Positions 17,231 through 27,828 of a stretch of 64,000 nucleotides of DNA are shown in pieces. The translations under genes and the position numbers were made by a program. Under the pieces are notes generated by a model, which was not told where the DNA came from, made no database searches, and was given only the letters and a program-made list of their open reading frames with translations. Position 1 is the first letter of the stretch. The number at the start of each line of letters is the position of its first letter. The stretch lies in contig NZ_MDEE01000025.1 of the NCBI RefSeq assembly GCF_002939865.1, positions 1 to 64,000 of the forward strand, written 5' to 3'. This DNA is from Xanthomonas dyei. GTDB taxonomy: Bacteria; Pseudomonadota; Gammaproteobacteria; Xanthomonadales; Xanthomonadaceae.

Positions 17231-17680
17231 TCACCGCGCCGGTTTGCGCTTGACGTAGAGCTGCTTGCGCACGCGCGCAACGACGTCGCCATCGCGGTTG
17301 TGTATCGCGTTTTCGAACCAGCGCAGATGCTTCTCTCCGCCGGCGGTGGCGTCGCGCAGTTCGGCGAGCATGGCGTTGTCGATCACAAAGTCCGCGCTCA
17401 CCGTGCCGCGCCCGGGTTTGACGAAGTCGATGCTGCCGGCCTTGTCCCACACGTAGTAGTCGCGCCCCAGGTTCTGCATCACCAGCAGCATCCAGAACGG
17501 GTCGGTCATTGCGAACAGGCTGCCGCCGAAATGGGTGCCCACGTAATTGCGATTCCACGGGCGTTGCCGCAGTTCCACACGCGCAAAGCGATAGTCGGCC
17601 GACAAGACGGTGACGTGGATGCCTGAAAACAGATATGGCGGCCACAGGTTGATGCCGAGCTTGAACAGTGAAGCGCGCAT
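17231..17680 (-). CDS. DUF4442 hot-dog fold protein (thioesterase-like)
   Basis: A 149-residue hot-dog protein of the DUF4442 group. Landmarks: WPPYLFSGIHV, then NRNYVGTHFGGSLFAMTDPFW (about 47-68), where the GTHFGG-x-LF pattern matches the helix of acyl-CoA thioesterases, and DYYVWDKAGSIDFVKPG. It probably acts on an acyl thioester in the cytoplasm, but the catalytic acid is not obvious. The ATG at 17680 (MRASLFKLGINLW) is preferred over one 48 bases upstream, because family members start here. Confidence 0.82.
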   Translation of the reverse strand: MRASLFKLGINLWPPYLFSGIHVTVLSADYRFARVELRQRPWNRNYVGTHFGGSLFAMTDPFWMLLVMQNLGRDYYVWDKAGSIDFVKPGRGTVSADFVIDNAMLAELRDATAGGEKHLRWFENAIHNRDGDVVARVRKQLYVKRKPAR

Positions 17681-17859
17681 GCGGGCCGGGTTCCATGGCG
17701 GGTCGGGCCTGCAGCATAACATTCGCATGCGTATGGTTGGCGATGGCCGTCCATGGAAGCGACGTTGCCCGTCACGTGAGTCTGTCCAGGCGCCGCGTCA
17801 TCTCCGGCCGCCCAAGCCGCGCCGCCTCGCGCAGAAGGCTCGACCACCCGCATGCTCTC

Positions 17860-17955
17860 GTAGGAGCGGACATGGCCGCCACGGTGTGTCCCCGTTATCG
17901 GAGCAACGATTCATCGCGACGAGGAATGCCTCATCGCGGCCAGGTCCGCTCCTAC
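17860..17955. repeat. 95-bp palindromic element, copy 1
   Basis: Begins GTAGGAGCGGACATGGCCGCC and ends with the near-complement TCGCGGCCAGGTCCGCTCC plus TAC. The core contains CCGTTATCG and CATCGCGAC, shared with copy 2. Ends of the type GTAGGAGCGG...GGCCGCGA are typical REP/BIME-like sequences of Xanthomonas, Stenotrophomonas and Pseudomonas. Confidence 0.85.
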
Positions 17956-18086
17956 GGGTCAGGGAGCGGGGTGGCTTGAAGTCGTCGACGCTGCGCCGGG
18001 TGCCGTCTGCGCCATCTGGCGGGGACCGGCTTTCACGCTCTAGTGCAGGGCTGCCTTACGCGTGAAGCGGCAGGGCGCCAGGACTT

Positions 18087-18181
18087 GTAGGAGCGGACCT
18101 GGCCGCGACGGTGCGTCACCGTTATCGCATGACGCTTCATCGCGACTGGGAATGCATCATCGCGGCCAGGTCCGCTCCTAC
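18087..18181. repeat. 95-bp palindromic element, copy 2
   Basis: Same orientation and length as copy 1, 227 bp further on. Here the two 22-bp ends are perfect inverted repeats (GTAGGAGCGGACCTGGCC plus GCGA, and complement). No open reading frame of its own, so it would need a transposase in trans. Confidence 0.85.
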
Positions 18182-18434
18182 GCGTTCATGGGGTCGGCCG
18201 TCTTCGTCGGGTCGGTCTTCAGGATGTCGGCAGTGTGCCGGTGCCCCGTTTGGAGAGGCAGGTCTGCGCGCCTTGGTAGCGGCAGGATGCAGATCTCGCA
18301 CCGCACCGCGGCGTGCCGGATCCTGCGACCGACACGCTACGTGCAATGCGTGCAATGCGCGTGCAATCGACACGCTGCATGCAACCGCTCTCAGGCGTGC
18401 GAAGCCGCGTCTCGCGCCACAGTGCCCGTCGCTG

Positions 18435-19295
18435 TCAGAACACCAGCGCCGACATCTTGCGGCGGTAGCGGCCGACCAGGTCTTCGTCTTCGATCACGCG
18501 GAACGCATCGATCAGGCTGCGGCGCGGCAGGTTCTCGTCGAAGGCGCGATCCTGCCGCAGCATTTCCAGGAACTGTTCCAGCGCCGCTTCGTCGTTGCCG
18601 TCGAGCAGATGGCGCACGCCGAGCAGGTGACGCGCGCGCAGGTCTGCGCCATTGGTGTCCACGCTGGCCTGCAGCGCGCTGGCGTCCGGGGCGTCCTTGA
18701 GCACATTGGCAAAACTCAGGCGCGCCTTGGCACGCACCGCACGGTCGTCGGTGGCCAGGTTGGCGGGCAGGGCGTCGATCAACTGCTCGGCCTCGGCGGT
18801 GTTGCCGGTCTTGAGCAGCGCCAGCGCCAGATCCAGCTTGAGCTCGTCCTTGTCCGGTTCGGCGGCGATCGCCTCGCGCAACGCGGCGGCCTGTGCCTGC
18901 GGGTCCAGCGGCGCCTCGGGCAGCACCTCTTCGGCGATCTGCGGCTCGGCCGGCAGCACGCCGTGCTGGGTCAGAAATTCGCGCACCTGGCCTTCCGGCA
19001 TCGCGCCGGGGAAGCCGTCGACGATCTCGCCACCTTTGACCAGGAACACCGTCGGCACCGAGCGGATCTGGAACGCCGCGGCGATCTGCTGTTCTTTGTC
19101 TACATCGACCTTGCCCAGCTCGAAGGCGCCGTTGTACTCGCCTGCCAGCTTTTCCAGGATCGGCGTCAGCGACTTGCACGGCCCGCACCAGGTGGCCCAG
19201 AAATCCACCAGTACCGGTGTCGTCAACGATTTCTGCAGGACCTCGGTCTCGAAGGTGTCGGTGGTGGCATCGAATACATGCGGCGTGTCGGACAT
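18435..19295 (-). CDS. ybbN: YbbN/CnoX-like thioredoxin-TPR protein
   Basis: A 286-residue co-chaperone-type protein. Residues 1-110 form a thioredoxin domain with an intact W36-C37-G-P-C40-K active site and the SVPTVFLVKGGE loop. The rest (about 120-286) is TPR-like (TPR_20-type), with LRARHLLGVRHLLDGNDEAA. E. coli CnoX protects proteins from oxidative aggregation, and its active site is not of the WCGPC type; this version has canonical cysteines and may be redox-active. The ATG at 19295 gives MSDTPHVFDA, as usual for the family. It diverges from the DUF998 gene with 160 bp between. Confidence 0.9.
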   Translation of the reverse strand: MSDTPHVFDATTDTFETEVLQKSLTTPVLVDFWATWCGPCKSLTPILEKLAGEYNGAFELGKVDVDKEQQIAAAFQIRSVPTVFLVKGGEIVDGFPGAMPEGQVREFLTQHGVLPAEPQIAEEVLPEAPLDPQAQAAALREAIAAEPDKDELKLDLALALLKTGNTAEAEQLIDALPANLATDDRAVRAKARLSFANVLKDAPDASALQASVDTNGADLRARHLLGVRHLLDGNDEAALEQFLEMLRQDRAFDENLPRRSLIDAFRVIEDEDLVGRYRRKMSALVF

Positions 19296-19455
19296 GGGCT
19301 TCCTGTATGGGGTGACGGCAACAATGGGTGGTAATGGTGGCAAACCCGGCCGACACAAGGCCGGCCCAGGACGCCGAAGGGGGTTCACGCCGCGCCCGCC
19401 CGGCACGACAATGCCGCGTCCTGGTGGCGCGTGCGCCCCGCAGCGGAGCACCACA

Positions 19456-20067
19456 ATGGGAACTACCGACAGCGCGCAGCGCTACCTGGGCCTGATCGCG
19501 GCAACCGTGTTCGTGCTGGCGGTGGCCGGGTTCGGGGCCACGCTGCCGGGCTATCTGCAGGCCAGCCACCCGGTCGCGTTGCTGGGCGCGCACGGTGTGC
19601 CGCATGCGCTGGGCTTCAATCTGCTGGCGTTCGTGCTGGTCGGTGCGCTGGGCATGGTCACCGGCGTCAGCCTGCTGGCACGCATGCCGCTCAAGGCCGG
19701 CTGGAGTCTGCGCGTGGGCGGGCAGCTCATCGTGCTGGCCGGGCTGGCCTTCGTCGGCATGGGCATGCTGCCGCTGGATCCCACCGATCTGGACGGCCGC
19801 GCCAGTCAGGCGCATGCCACGGCCTGGTTGCTGTGGGCGGTGGCGTTTGTGCCGGGCATGCTGTTGATTGCCGCAGCGCTGCTCAATGCCCCCGAGACCC
19901 GCACGCTGGCCTGGCTCAGCCTGGCGGCCGGGCTGCTGGTGGCGGTGCTGGCATTTGGCCCGCCCGGCCTGCTGCGGCAGGCCATCGCACAGCGCCTGGC
20001 GTTTCTGGCCTGGGTCGGCTGGCTGGCCGTGGCCGCCTGGATCTGGCCGGCAAAGCCGGCGATCTGA
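19456..20067 (+). CDS. DUF998 family membrane protein
   Basis: A 203-residue protein with six hydrophobic helices, matching DUF998 (PF06197): HGVPHALGFNLLAFVLVGALG, the GLAFVGMGMLPLDP loop and an SQAHATAW segment. The DP and H residues in the loops are family-typical. Function is unknown. The ATG at 19456 follows a GGAG at 19445-19448. It is upstream of leuS in the same direction, with a gap of 72 bp. Confidence 0.78.
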   Translation: MGTTDSAQRYLGLIAATVFVLAVAGFGATLPGYLQASHPVALLGAHGVPHALGFNLLAFVLVGALGMVTGVSLLARMPLKAGWSLRVGGQLIVLAGLAFVGMGMLPLDPTDLDGRASQAHATAWLLWAVAFVPGMLLIAAALLNAPETRTLAWLSLAAGLLVAVLAFGPPGLLRQAIAQRLAFLAWVGWLAVAAWIWPAKPAI

Positions 20068-22797
<2,730 letters not shown>

Positions 22798-23187
22798 CGG
22801 CGGCGCCGGTCGGGTTGCCATTGCCGCTACGGGCAGCTTCCCGGAGCGGCGTGGCGACGCGGTGCAAGGTTGCTGCGGCGGTATTGGCAATGTGTTGCGC
22901 TGGCGCGTGGTGCTGCGCAGGTACGGGTGCTGCAGTGGTTCTCTGCGATTCACTGCGCTGGTGCGCTGCGACGCATGGGTGAAGTTGCCGCGATGGTTTC
23001 AGGTACTTCACTTCAGGTGAGATTGTTGAGGTGGCTTCTGGTCATTCGTTTCACCGGCGCGTGGCGACGCGTTTGTCATTCCTGGGCGCTGTGTTGTTCC
23101 GCGGCGCCCTATCAAGCCCCGTTCACGCGGGCTGCGTCAGGCTAGCTGCCTGTTGCCGCCGCCGGGGCGCTCATCCAGACTGTGCCC
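22798..23187. other. Gap between leuS and lptE, degenerate repeats
   Basis: A 390-bp gap in a block where spacing is otherwise short. No credible gene is seen. It contains loosely repeated units, such as TGCGCTGG(C/T)GCG(T/C)GG at about 22896 and 22954, a related ACCGGCGCGTGGCGACGCG at about 23053, and GCGTGGCGACGCGG at about 22850. A promoter for lptE may lie here. Confidence 0.45.
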
Positions 23188-23835
23188 ATGATCCGATTTC
23201 CTACTGCTTTCGCTGCGTCCCTCGTGCTGGTCTCCAGCCTCACCGCCTGCGGCTTCCACCTGCGCAATTCGCTTGCGTTGCCGCCCGATACCCCGGCCGT
23301 GAAGGTGCAGTCCGCAGTGCAGTACAGCGAACTGGCCAAATTGCTGCGGCGTGGCCTCAAGGCTGCCGGCGCCACGCTGGCGGGCGAAGACGCCAAGACC
23401 GGCTTTGCGCAAGTGCAGGTGTTGTCCGAGCGCTGGGGCGACTTGCCGATCGCCATCGACAGCCAGGGCCGTGCACAGGAATACAGCCTGCGCTACGCCG
23501 CCATCTTTACGGTCACCACCGCCAATGGTGCGGTGCTGGTGCCGCAACAGGTGATCGAGCTGTCGCGCGACTACGTGTCGCCGCCGGTGGATGCCACCGG
23601 TACCGCCACCGAGCGCGAGATCCTGGCCGACGAGTTGCGCAAGGACATGTCGGCCTCGATCCTGCGCCGTATCGATAGCGTGGTGCGTGCGCGCATAAAG
23701 CGCGGCGAGAGCCTGGAAAGCACGCCGACCGCGCCGCTGCCGCAAGCCACCACGCCGCCGGTGCAGCCGTCGACGCCGGAATCGAGCGTGCCGGCCGCGC
23801 TGCCGCCAGCGCCGCAGCCGTCAGGCAACAACTAA
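23188..23835 (+). CDS. lptE: LPS-assembly lipoprotein LptE
   Basis: A 215-residue outer-membrane lipoprotein that plugs the LptD barrel and helps insert LPS. Signal peptide with lipobox LTAC (Cys21), followed by the family's CGFHLRN start. The body fits LptE (RlpB), and the C-terminus is a Pro/Thr/Ser-rich low-complexity tail (about 175-215). The ATG at 23188 is preferred to a GTG six bases earlier. It is followed after 15 bp by holA, the conserved order in gammaproteobacteria. Confidence 0.93.
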   Translation: MIRFPTAFAASLVLVSSLTACGFHLRNSLALPPDTPAVKVQSAVQYSELAKLLRRGLKAAGATLAGEDAKTGFAQVQVLSERWGDLPIAIDSQGRAQEYSLRYAAIFTVTTANGAVLVPQQVIELSRDYVSPPVDATGTATEREILADELRKDMSASILRRIDSVVRARIKRGESLESTPTAPLPQATTPPVQPSTPESSVPAALPPAPQPSGNN

Positions 23836-23850
23836 GCGCGGATTTCCGTC

Positions 23851-24879
23851 ATGGAACTTCGCCCGGAACAGCTGGCCGGCCAGTCCAATCAGCCGTTGCA
23901 GCCGGCCTACCTGATTGCCGGCCCGGAAACCTTGCGCGTGCTCGAAGCGGCCGATGCGGTGCGCGCACGTGCGCGCGCCGAGGGCATCGGCGAGCGCGAG
24001 GTGTTCGATGCCGACGGCCGCGAGTTCGACTGGAACCAGCTCGACGCCAGCTTCAACGCGCCCAGCCTGTTCAGCCCGCGCCGCCTGGTGGAAGTGCGCC
24101 TGCCCAGCGGCAAGCCGGGCAAGGACGGCGCCGAGGTCATCACCCGCTTCTGCGCCAACCCGCCGCCGGATGTGGTGCTGCTGATCACCGCCAACGACTG
24201 GAGCAAGGCGCACCAGGGCAAGTGGGCCGAGGCGATCGGCCGCATCGGCACCATTGCCGTGGCCTGGGCGATCAAGCCGCATGAATTGTCCGACTGGATC
24301 GAGCGCCGCCTGCGCGCCCAGGGCCTGCGCGCCGACGCAGCCGCGGTGCAGCGCCTGGCCGAGCGGGTGGAAGGCAACCTGCTGGCCGCCGCGCAGGAGA
24401 TCGACAAGCTGGCCTTGCTGGCCGACGGCAAGACGCTGGATCTGGAGGCGATGGAATCGCTGGTGGCCGATGCCGCGCGTTACGACGTGTTCCGCCTGGC
24501 TGAAACCACCTTCTCCGGCCAGCCCGCCGCGGTGATCCGCATGCTCGCCGGGCTGCGTGCCGAAGGCGAAGCCGTCGCCGCGCTGATGCCGATCCTGATC
24601 AAGGAACTGCTGCGCACCGCAGCACTGGCGAAGGTGCAAGCCAACGGCGGCAACCTGGCCGCGGAAATGAAATCGCAGGGCATCTGGGAATCTCGCCAGG
24701 CCCCGTTCAAGCGCGCACTGCAGCGCCACCCCGAGCCGCGCCGGTGGGAACGCTTCGTCGCCGAAGCCGGCCTGGTCGACCGCATGGCCAAGGGGCGCGC
24801 TGACGGCGATGCCTGGGTTGGCCTGGAACGTCTCCTGGTTGCGGTGGCCGAAGCGCGCGCGGTGAGATTGCTGGCGTGA
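23851..24879 (+). CDS. holA: DNA polymerase III delta subunit
   Basis: A 342-residue clamp-loader delta subunit, which opens the beta clamp. N-terminal AAA+-like domain includes QPAYLIAGPETLRVLEAADAVR (about 16-38), FSPRRLVEVRLPSGKPG and the VVLLITAN strand; the middle has LAERVEGNLLAAAQEIDKLALL, a HolA signature, and the C-terminal collar domain ends GLERLLVAVAEARAVRLLA. Length matches E. coli HolA (343). Its TGA overlaps a GTG (GTGA at 24876) that opens the nadD frame. Confidence 0.96.
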   Translation: MELRPEQLAGQSNQPLQPAYLIAGPETLRVLEAADAVRARARAEGIGEREVFDADGREFDWNQLDASFNAPSLFSPRRLVEVRLPSGKPGKDGAEVITRFCANPPPDVVLLITANDWSKAHQGKWAEAIGRIGTIAVAWAIKPHELSDWIERRLRAQGLRADAAAVQRLAERVEGNLLAAAQEIDKLALLADGKTLDLEAMESLVADAARYDVFRLAETTFSGQPAAVIRMLAGLRAEGEAVAALMPILIKELLRTAALAKVQANGGNLAAEMKSQGIWESRQAPFKRALQRHPEPRRWERFVAEAGLVDRMAKGRADGDAWVGLERLLVAVAEARAVRLLA

Positions 24880-25796
24880 GAGCCGGCAAGGCCGGGACCG
24901 GGGACCGGGGACCGGGGACCGGGGAAAGCATAGAGGCCGAGGCTGTTGACAGCGCCGCAATCCCTGGCTCACAGCCCGAGAACCCGGCCATTGCTGTGTC
25001 CGGTTCCCCGGTCCCCGGTCCCCGGTCCCTGCAAAAAGAACAACACCCGCACCAACCCACCGACCAGGGTCCTGCGCCTCGCTCTTCCGGGCCCCCGGTC
25101 CCCGGTCCCCGGTCCCGGCTTCAAGAGTCCCGGCTCCACCTCTACTACGGCGGCACCTTCGACCCGATCCACCTGGGTCACCTGGCCATCGCCTGCGCGG
25201 CGCGCGACGAACTCGGTGCCCTCGTGCACCTGGTGCCGGCCGCCGATCCGCCGCATCGCGCCGCGCCCGGGGCCACGGCCGCGCAGCGCGCACAGATGCT
25301 GGAGCTGGCGCTTGCCGGCCAGCCCGGGCTGCAGCTGGACAGCCGCGAGCTGCTGCGTGCCAGCCAACAGCTGGCGCCGTCCTACACCGTGGACACCTTG
25401 CGCGAGCTGCGCGAGCTACTGGGGCCCGCTACACCAATCGCCTGGCTGTTGGGTGCCGACGCCTTCGTTGGGCTGCACCGCTGGCACCAGTGGGAGGCGT
25501 TGTTCGAGCTGGCGCACTTCGTCATCGCCGCGCGGCCGGGCACATCCCTGGACCTGAGCGATGCGCCGCACCTGGCCGCCGCGGTGCAGGGGCGCTGGGC
25601 CGCCAGCACCGATGCACTATTCGCCGCGCCGGCCGGCCGGTTGTGGCAATTGCACCACCCGTTGCGCGGCGAATCGGCCAGCGCGGTGCGCGCGCAGATC
25701 GCTGCCGGCAGGGCCTGGCAGGCGCTGGTGCCGGCGGCGGTGGCCGGCTTTATCGCCCGGGAAGGCTTGTACGGCTGCGCCTGCGCGGCTAGCTGA
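24876..25796 (+). CDS. nadD: Nicotinate-nucleotide adenylyltransferase, uncertain start
   Basis: Adenylates NaMN to NaAD in NAD synthesis. The catalytic core begins at YYGGTFDPIHLGH (residues 90-102 of this frame), with the nucleotidyltransferase HxGH-type motif; later come WLLGADAF, LHRWHQW and SASAVRAQIAAG (the SSTxIR-like motif). Upstream of the core there is no ATG. The only candidates seen are GTG at 24876 (coupled to holA by GTGA), GTG at about 24996, or rarer codons. The GTG at 24876 adds about 89 residues encoded mainly by GGGACCG/CGGTCCC heptamer repeats (GTGDRGPGTG, VPGPRS), a sequence without family counterpart. The true N-terminus is therefore open; gene identity is firm. Confidence 0.9.
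   Translation: MRAGKAGTGDRGPGTGESIEAEAVDSAAIPGSQPENPAIAVSGSPVPGPRSLQKEQHPHQPTDQGPAPRSSGPPVPGPRSRLQESRLHLYYGGTFDPIHLGHLAIACAARDELGALVHLVPAADPPHRAAPGATAAQRAQMLELALAGQPGLQLDSRELLRASQQLAPSYTVDTLRELRELLGPATPIAWLLGADAFVGLHRWHQWEALFELAHFVIAARPGTSLDLSDAPHLAAAVQGRWAASTDALFAAPAGRLWQLHHPLRGESASAVRAQIAAGRAWQALVPAAVAGFIAREGLYGCACAAS
24894..24925. repeat. GGGACCG heptamer array (4 units)
   Basis: Four exact 7-bp units GGGACCG plus GGGA. Inverted partners (CCGGTCC units) lie at 25001-25028 and 25095-25115, so the transcript can form long hairpins within the nadD leader. Confidence 0.9.
25001..25028. repeat. CCGGTCC heptamer array, inverted to 24894-24925
   Basis: CGGTTCC followed by three CCGGTCC units. 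Complementary to the array 75 bp upstream. Confidence 0.9.
25095..25115. repeat. CCGGTCC heptamer array, third block
   Basis: Three CCGGTCC units, ending 24 bp before the first conserved NadD codons (the YYGG motif). Confidence 0.9.
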
Positions 25797-25819
25797 ACAC
25801 GCATCCGCCCGGACCGGCC

Positions 25820-25825
25820 TATAAT
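25820..25825 (+). promoter_or_regulatory. Candidate -10 box (TATAAT) for rsfS
   Basis: A perfect TATAAT in very GC-rich surroundings, 20 bp before the first rsfS start codon. I see no good -35 at 16-18 bp, so it may be an internal promoter of moderate strength. Confidence 0.45.
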
Positions 25826-25844
25826 TCACGCCAATTCCATCGAG

Positions 25845-26264
25845 TTGCCCGCTTTGACCAGTCAAGCTCAAGTCATCAAGACCTCCCTTCCGAATCCGCC
25901 GCCGTCCGTGCCGGCCCTGTTGGCCACCGTACGCGAGGCCGTGGAGGAGCTGAAAGCCAAGGACGTGGTCGAGATCGACGTGCGTGGCAAGTCCAGCGTC
26001 TGCGATTACATGGTGGTCGCCTCGGGCACCTCGACCCGCCACGTCAAATCGATCGCCGAAGAAGTGGTCAGGTTCGCCAAGCGGCTGGACGTGATGCCGC
26101 TAGGTGTGGAAGGCGAGCGCGAAGCCGAGTGGGTGCTGGTCGACCTGGGCGACGTGGTGGTGCATGTGATGCTGCCGCGTGTGCGCGAGTTCTACGCGCT
26201 GGAGCGTTTGTGGACCGTGGGCGACCAGCGTCCGGACGATGTGGTTGCCGATTCCGAGGAGTGA
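25845..26264 (+). CDS. rsfS: Ribosomal silencing factor RsfS
   Basis: A 139-residue (or shorter) RsfS/Iojap protein that binds L14 of the large subunit and blocks subunit joining in stationary phase. Core motifs: VVEIDVRGKSSVCDYMVVASGTSTRHV, PLGVEGEREAEWVLVDLGDVVVHVM and REFYALERLW, all close to E. coli RsfS in order. No ATG is available. TTG at 25845, TTG at 25854 (giving MTSQAQVIKT) or GTG at about 25908 could start it; the family core begins near residue 25 of the longest version. The C-terminus has a short acidic extension (DDVVADSEE). Confidence 0.93.
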   Translation: MPALTSQAQVIKTSLPNPPPSVPALLATVREAVEELKAKDVVEIDVRGKSSVCDYMVVASGTSTRHVKSIAEEVVRFAKRLDVMPLGVEGEREAEWVLVDLGDVVVHVMLPRVREFYALERLWTVGDQRPDDVVADSEE

Positions 26265-26275
26265 CTGGCCCCGGC

Positions 26276-27391
26276 ATGGCGAGGAAATTGCAAGCCACCC
26301 CGGATGCCCCTGCTTCGCACGCACTGCAGCAGTTGCACAGTGGCGCTGCGCAGGCGTCCGGCGTGGCAACGTCGCCGGCACGCAAACGCTTTGACCGGCT
26401 GCTGCGCGACCTGGAACTGCATCGCGCCCAATTGCAGGCCTGGCAAGTAGCGCTTGCGCAATGGCGCGAGCGCTATCACGGCGAGTTGCAGCCCTTGCTC
26501 GACCGTCGCCGCGATGCCGATATCGCCCTGGTCGAGGAGCTCGATCGTGCGCACGCTTCCTACAAGCTGGGAAAGGCCGATCGCGAATTTTTGTCGGATC
26601 TGCTGTGCAACATCGCCGGTCCGCTGATCGAAGCCGGCCACGAGGCGCTGCGGCCGATCTACGATCGCCACAGTGTGGTCGGCTATGACCAGGACGTCTC
26701 CGAATCCGATGCGCTGATGAAGCAGATTCTTGGCCAGGCCTACGGACTGGATGCCGACGAACTGGATGCGATCGACTCGCCAGAAGAACTCTTCGAGCGC
26801 GTGAGCGAGCGCCTGGAGCAAGAGCACGCCCAGCAGCAGCAACGCCAGACGCAGCGCCGCAAACGCGCCGAGCGGAAGGCCACTGCCGCCACTGCCGAAC
26901 CGCCGCCGTTGCGCGAGCTGTATCGCAAGCTGGCCGGCAATCTGCACCCGGACCGCGCCAAGAACGACGATGACCATGCCTCGCGCACCATCCTGATGCA
27001 GCGGCTCAATGCCGCCTACAAGGCCGGCGATCTGCTGGGTTTGCTCGAACTGCAGGCCGAGATCGGCTTGCTGGACGCGCAAGGCGTGGATGCGATGAAC
27101 CCGGCGCGGTTGCAGGAGTACAACCGCGAACTGGATCGCCAGTGCAAGGACCTGCAGCAGCAGGTGAGGCAGCAGGCGGGCGACTTCTGCGCCGAGTATG
27201 GATTGGACCTGCCGTCGCGCCCGAAGCCGGAGCGGCTGGGCAGGTTGATGGCGCAACTCAAGCGTGAGGTCGAAGACGAGTTGATGGAGGCACGCCAGGG
27301 CCTGCGCGAACTGGGCGATCCGCAATCGTTCAAGCGCTGGTTGAAGATGCAGCGCGTCATGTCGAGCATGCCCGAAGCGCCCTGGTTCTGA
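26276..27391 (+). CDS. J-domain-like protein, long helical
   Basis: A 371-residue, mostly alpha-helical protein. Residues about 195-255 look like a J domain: LRELYRKLAGNLHPDRA with the HPD tripeptide, then ILMQRLNAAYKAGDL. The flanks are charged helices likely to form coiled coils, with a Q/R/K-rich stretch (AQQQQRQTQRRKRAERKA) just before the J domain. A J domain in the C-terminal half is unlike DnaJ and suggests a specialised Hsp70 partner. The ATG at 26276 lies 11 bp after rsfS, so it is probably in the same operon. In many gammaproteobacteria rlmH directly follows rsfS, so this gene and the PhoX gene look inserted between them. Confidence 0.7.
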   Translation: MARKLQATPDAPASHALQQLHSGAAQASGVATSPARKRFDRLLRDLELHRAQLQAWQVALAQWRERYHGELQPLLDRRRDADIALVEELDRAHASYKLGKADREFLSDLLCNIAGPLIEAGHEALRPIYDRHSVVGYDQDVSESDALMKQILGQAYGLDADELDAIDSPEELFERVSERLEQEHAQQQQRQTQRRKRAERKATAATAEPPPLRELYRKLAGNLHPDRAKNDDDHASRTILMQRLNAAYKAGDLLGLLELQAEIGLLDAQGVDAMNPARLQEYNRELDRQCKDLQQQVRQQAGDFCAEYGLDLPSRPKPERLGRLMAQLKREVEDELMEARQGLRELGDPQSFKRWLKMQRVMSSMPEAPWF

Positions 27392-27828
27392 CCACGCGCG
27401 GCAATGACGCAGGCGACTTCGCTGCTCGACCGAACGCGCCTGCCCATGCGAGGTTCCCAACAGCTGGTGATGCCAGCCCGGCGCCGTTAGCGAGGGTTTA
27501 GAGTGGCCAACACAACGACTGTGCTCACCGCAAGGCGGGCGCGGCCGGTGCTTGGTGCGGCATGTACCACTCGGACACGCCGGTTCTGAGCGCGCCGTCC
27601 ACACCCGCCTGACGACTGCTCGCTACGTGTTGTTAGCCGCTCTTGGCTGCAGCGACCGACCACGCTGACCGTGCGACATTTGGCGTTGGCGCATCGGCCG
27701 TGGCCTGCATGCGCTACGTTTTCGCTGTCGGCCTGCGGGTCTTTCGGCACGCTTGAAACCTGCCGGATGAGCGGTGATACGCCCTCCGGCAGGTGTCGCG
27801 TCGACTGCTTGGCTGGCAAAGAAGCGGC
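27392..27828. other. Intergenic gap holding repeat copy 2 of the TTGTTAGCCGC element
   Basis: A 437-bp convergent gap between the J-domain gene and the PhoX gene. Beyond the repeat at 27531-27643 I see no feature and no clear terminator. Confidence 0.6.
27531..27643 (+). repeat. Dispersed element ending TTGTTAGCCGC, copy 2
   Basis: From CAAGGCGGGCGCGGC to GTTAGCCGCTCT. It is the copy most like 5780-5908 and lacks the GCGCTCG triplication seen there. Confidence 0.75.

Larger units (their letters stand above)
17681..18434. other. Repeat-rich intergenic gap
   Basis: A 754-bp gap between two minus-strand genes. It holds two copies of a 95-bp palindromic repeat (17860-17955 and 18087-18181). No convincing gene was seen; open frames crossing it run through the repeats. 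The promoter of the DUF4442 gene should lie at its left end. Confidence 0.7.

Noticed and set aside
25820..25825. A full sigma-70 promoter for rsfS
   Set aside because: TATAAT is present, but no acceptable -35 is seen at the right distance. Only the -10 is reported.
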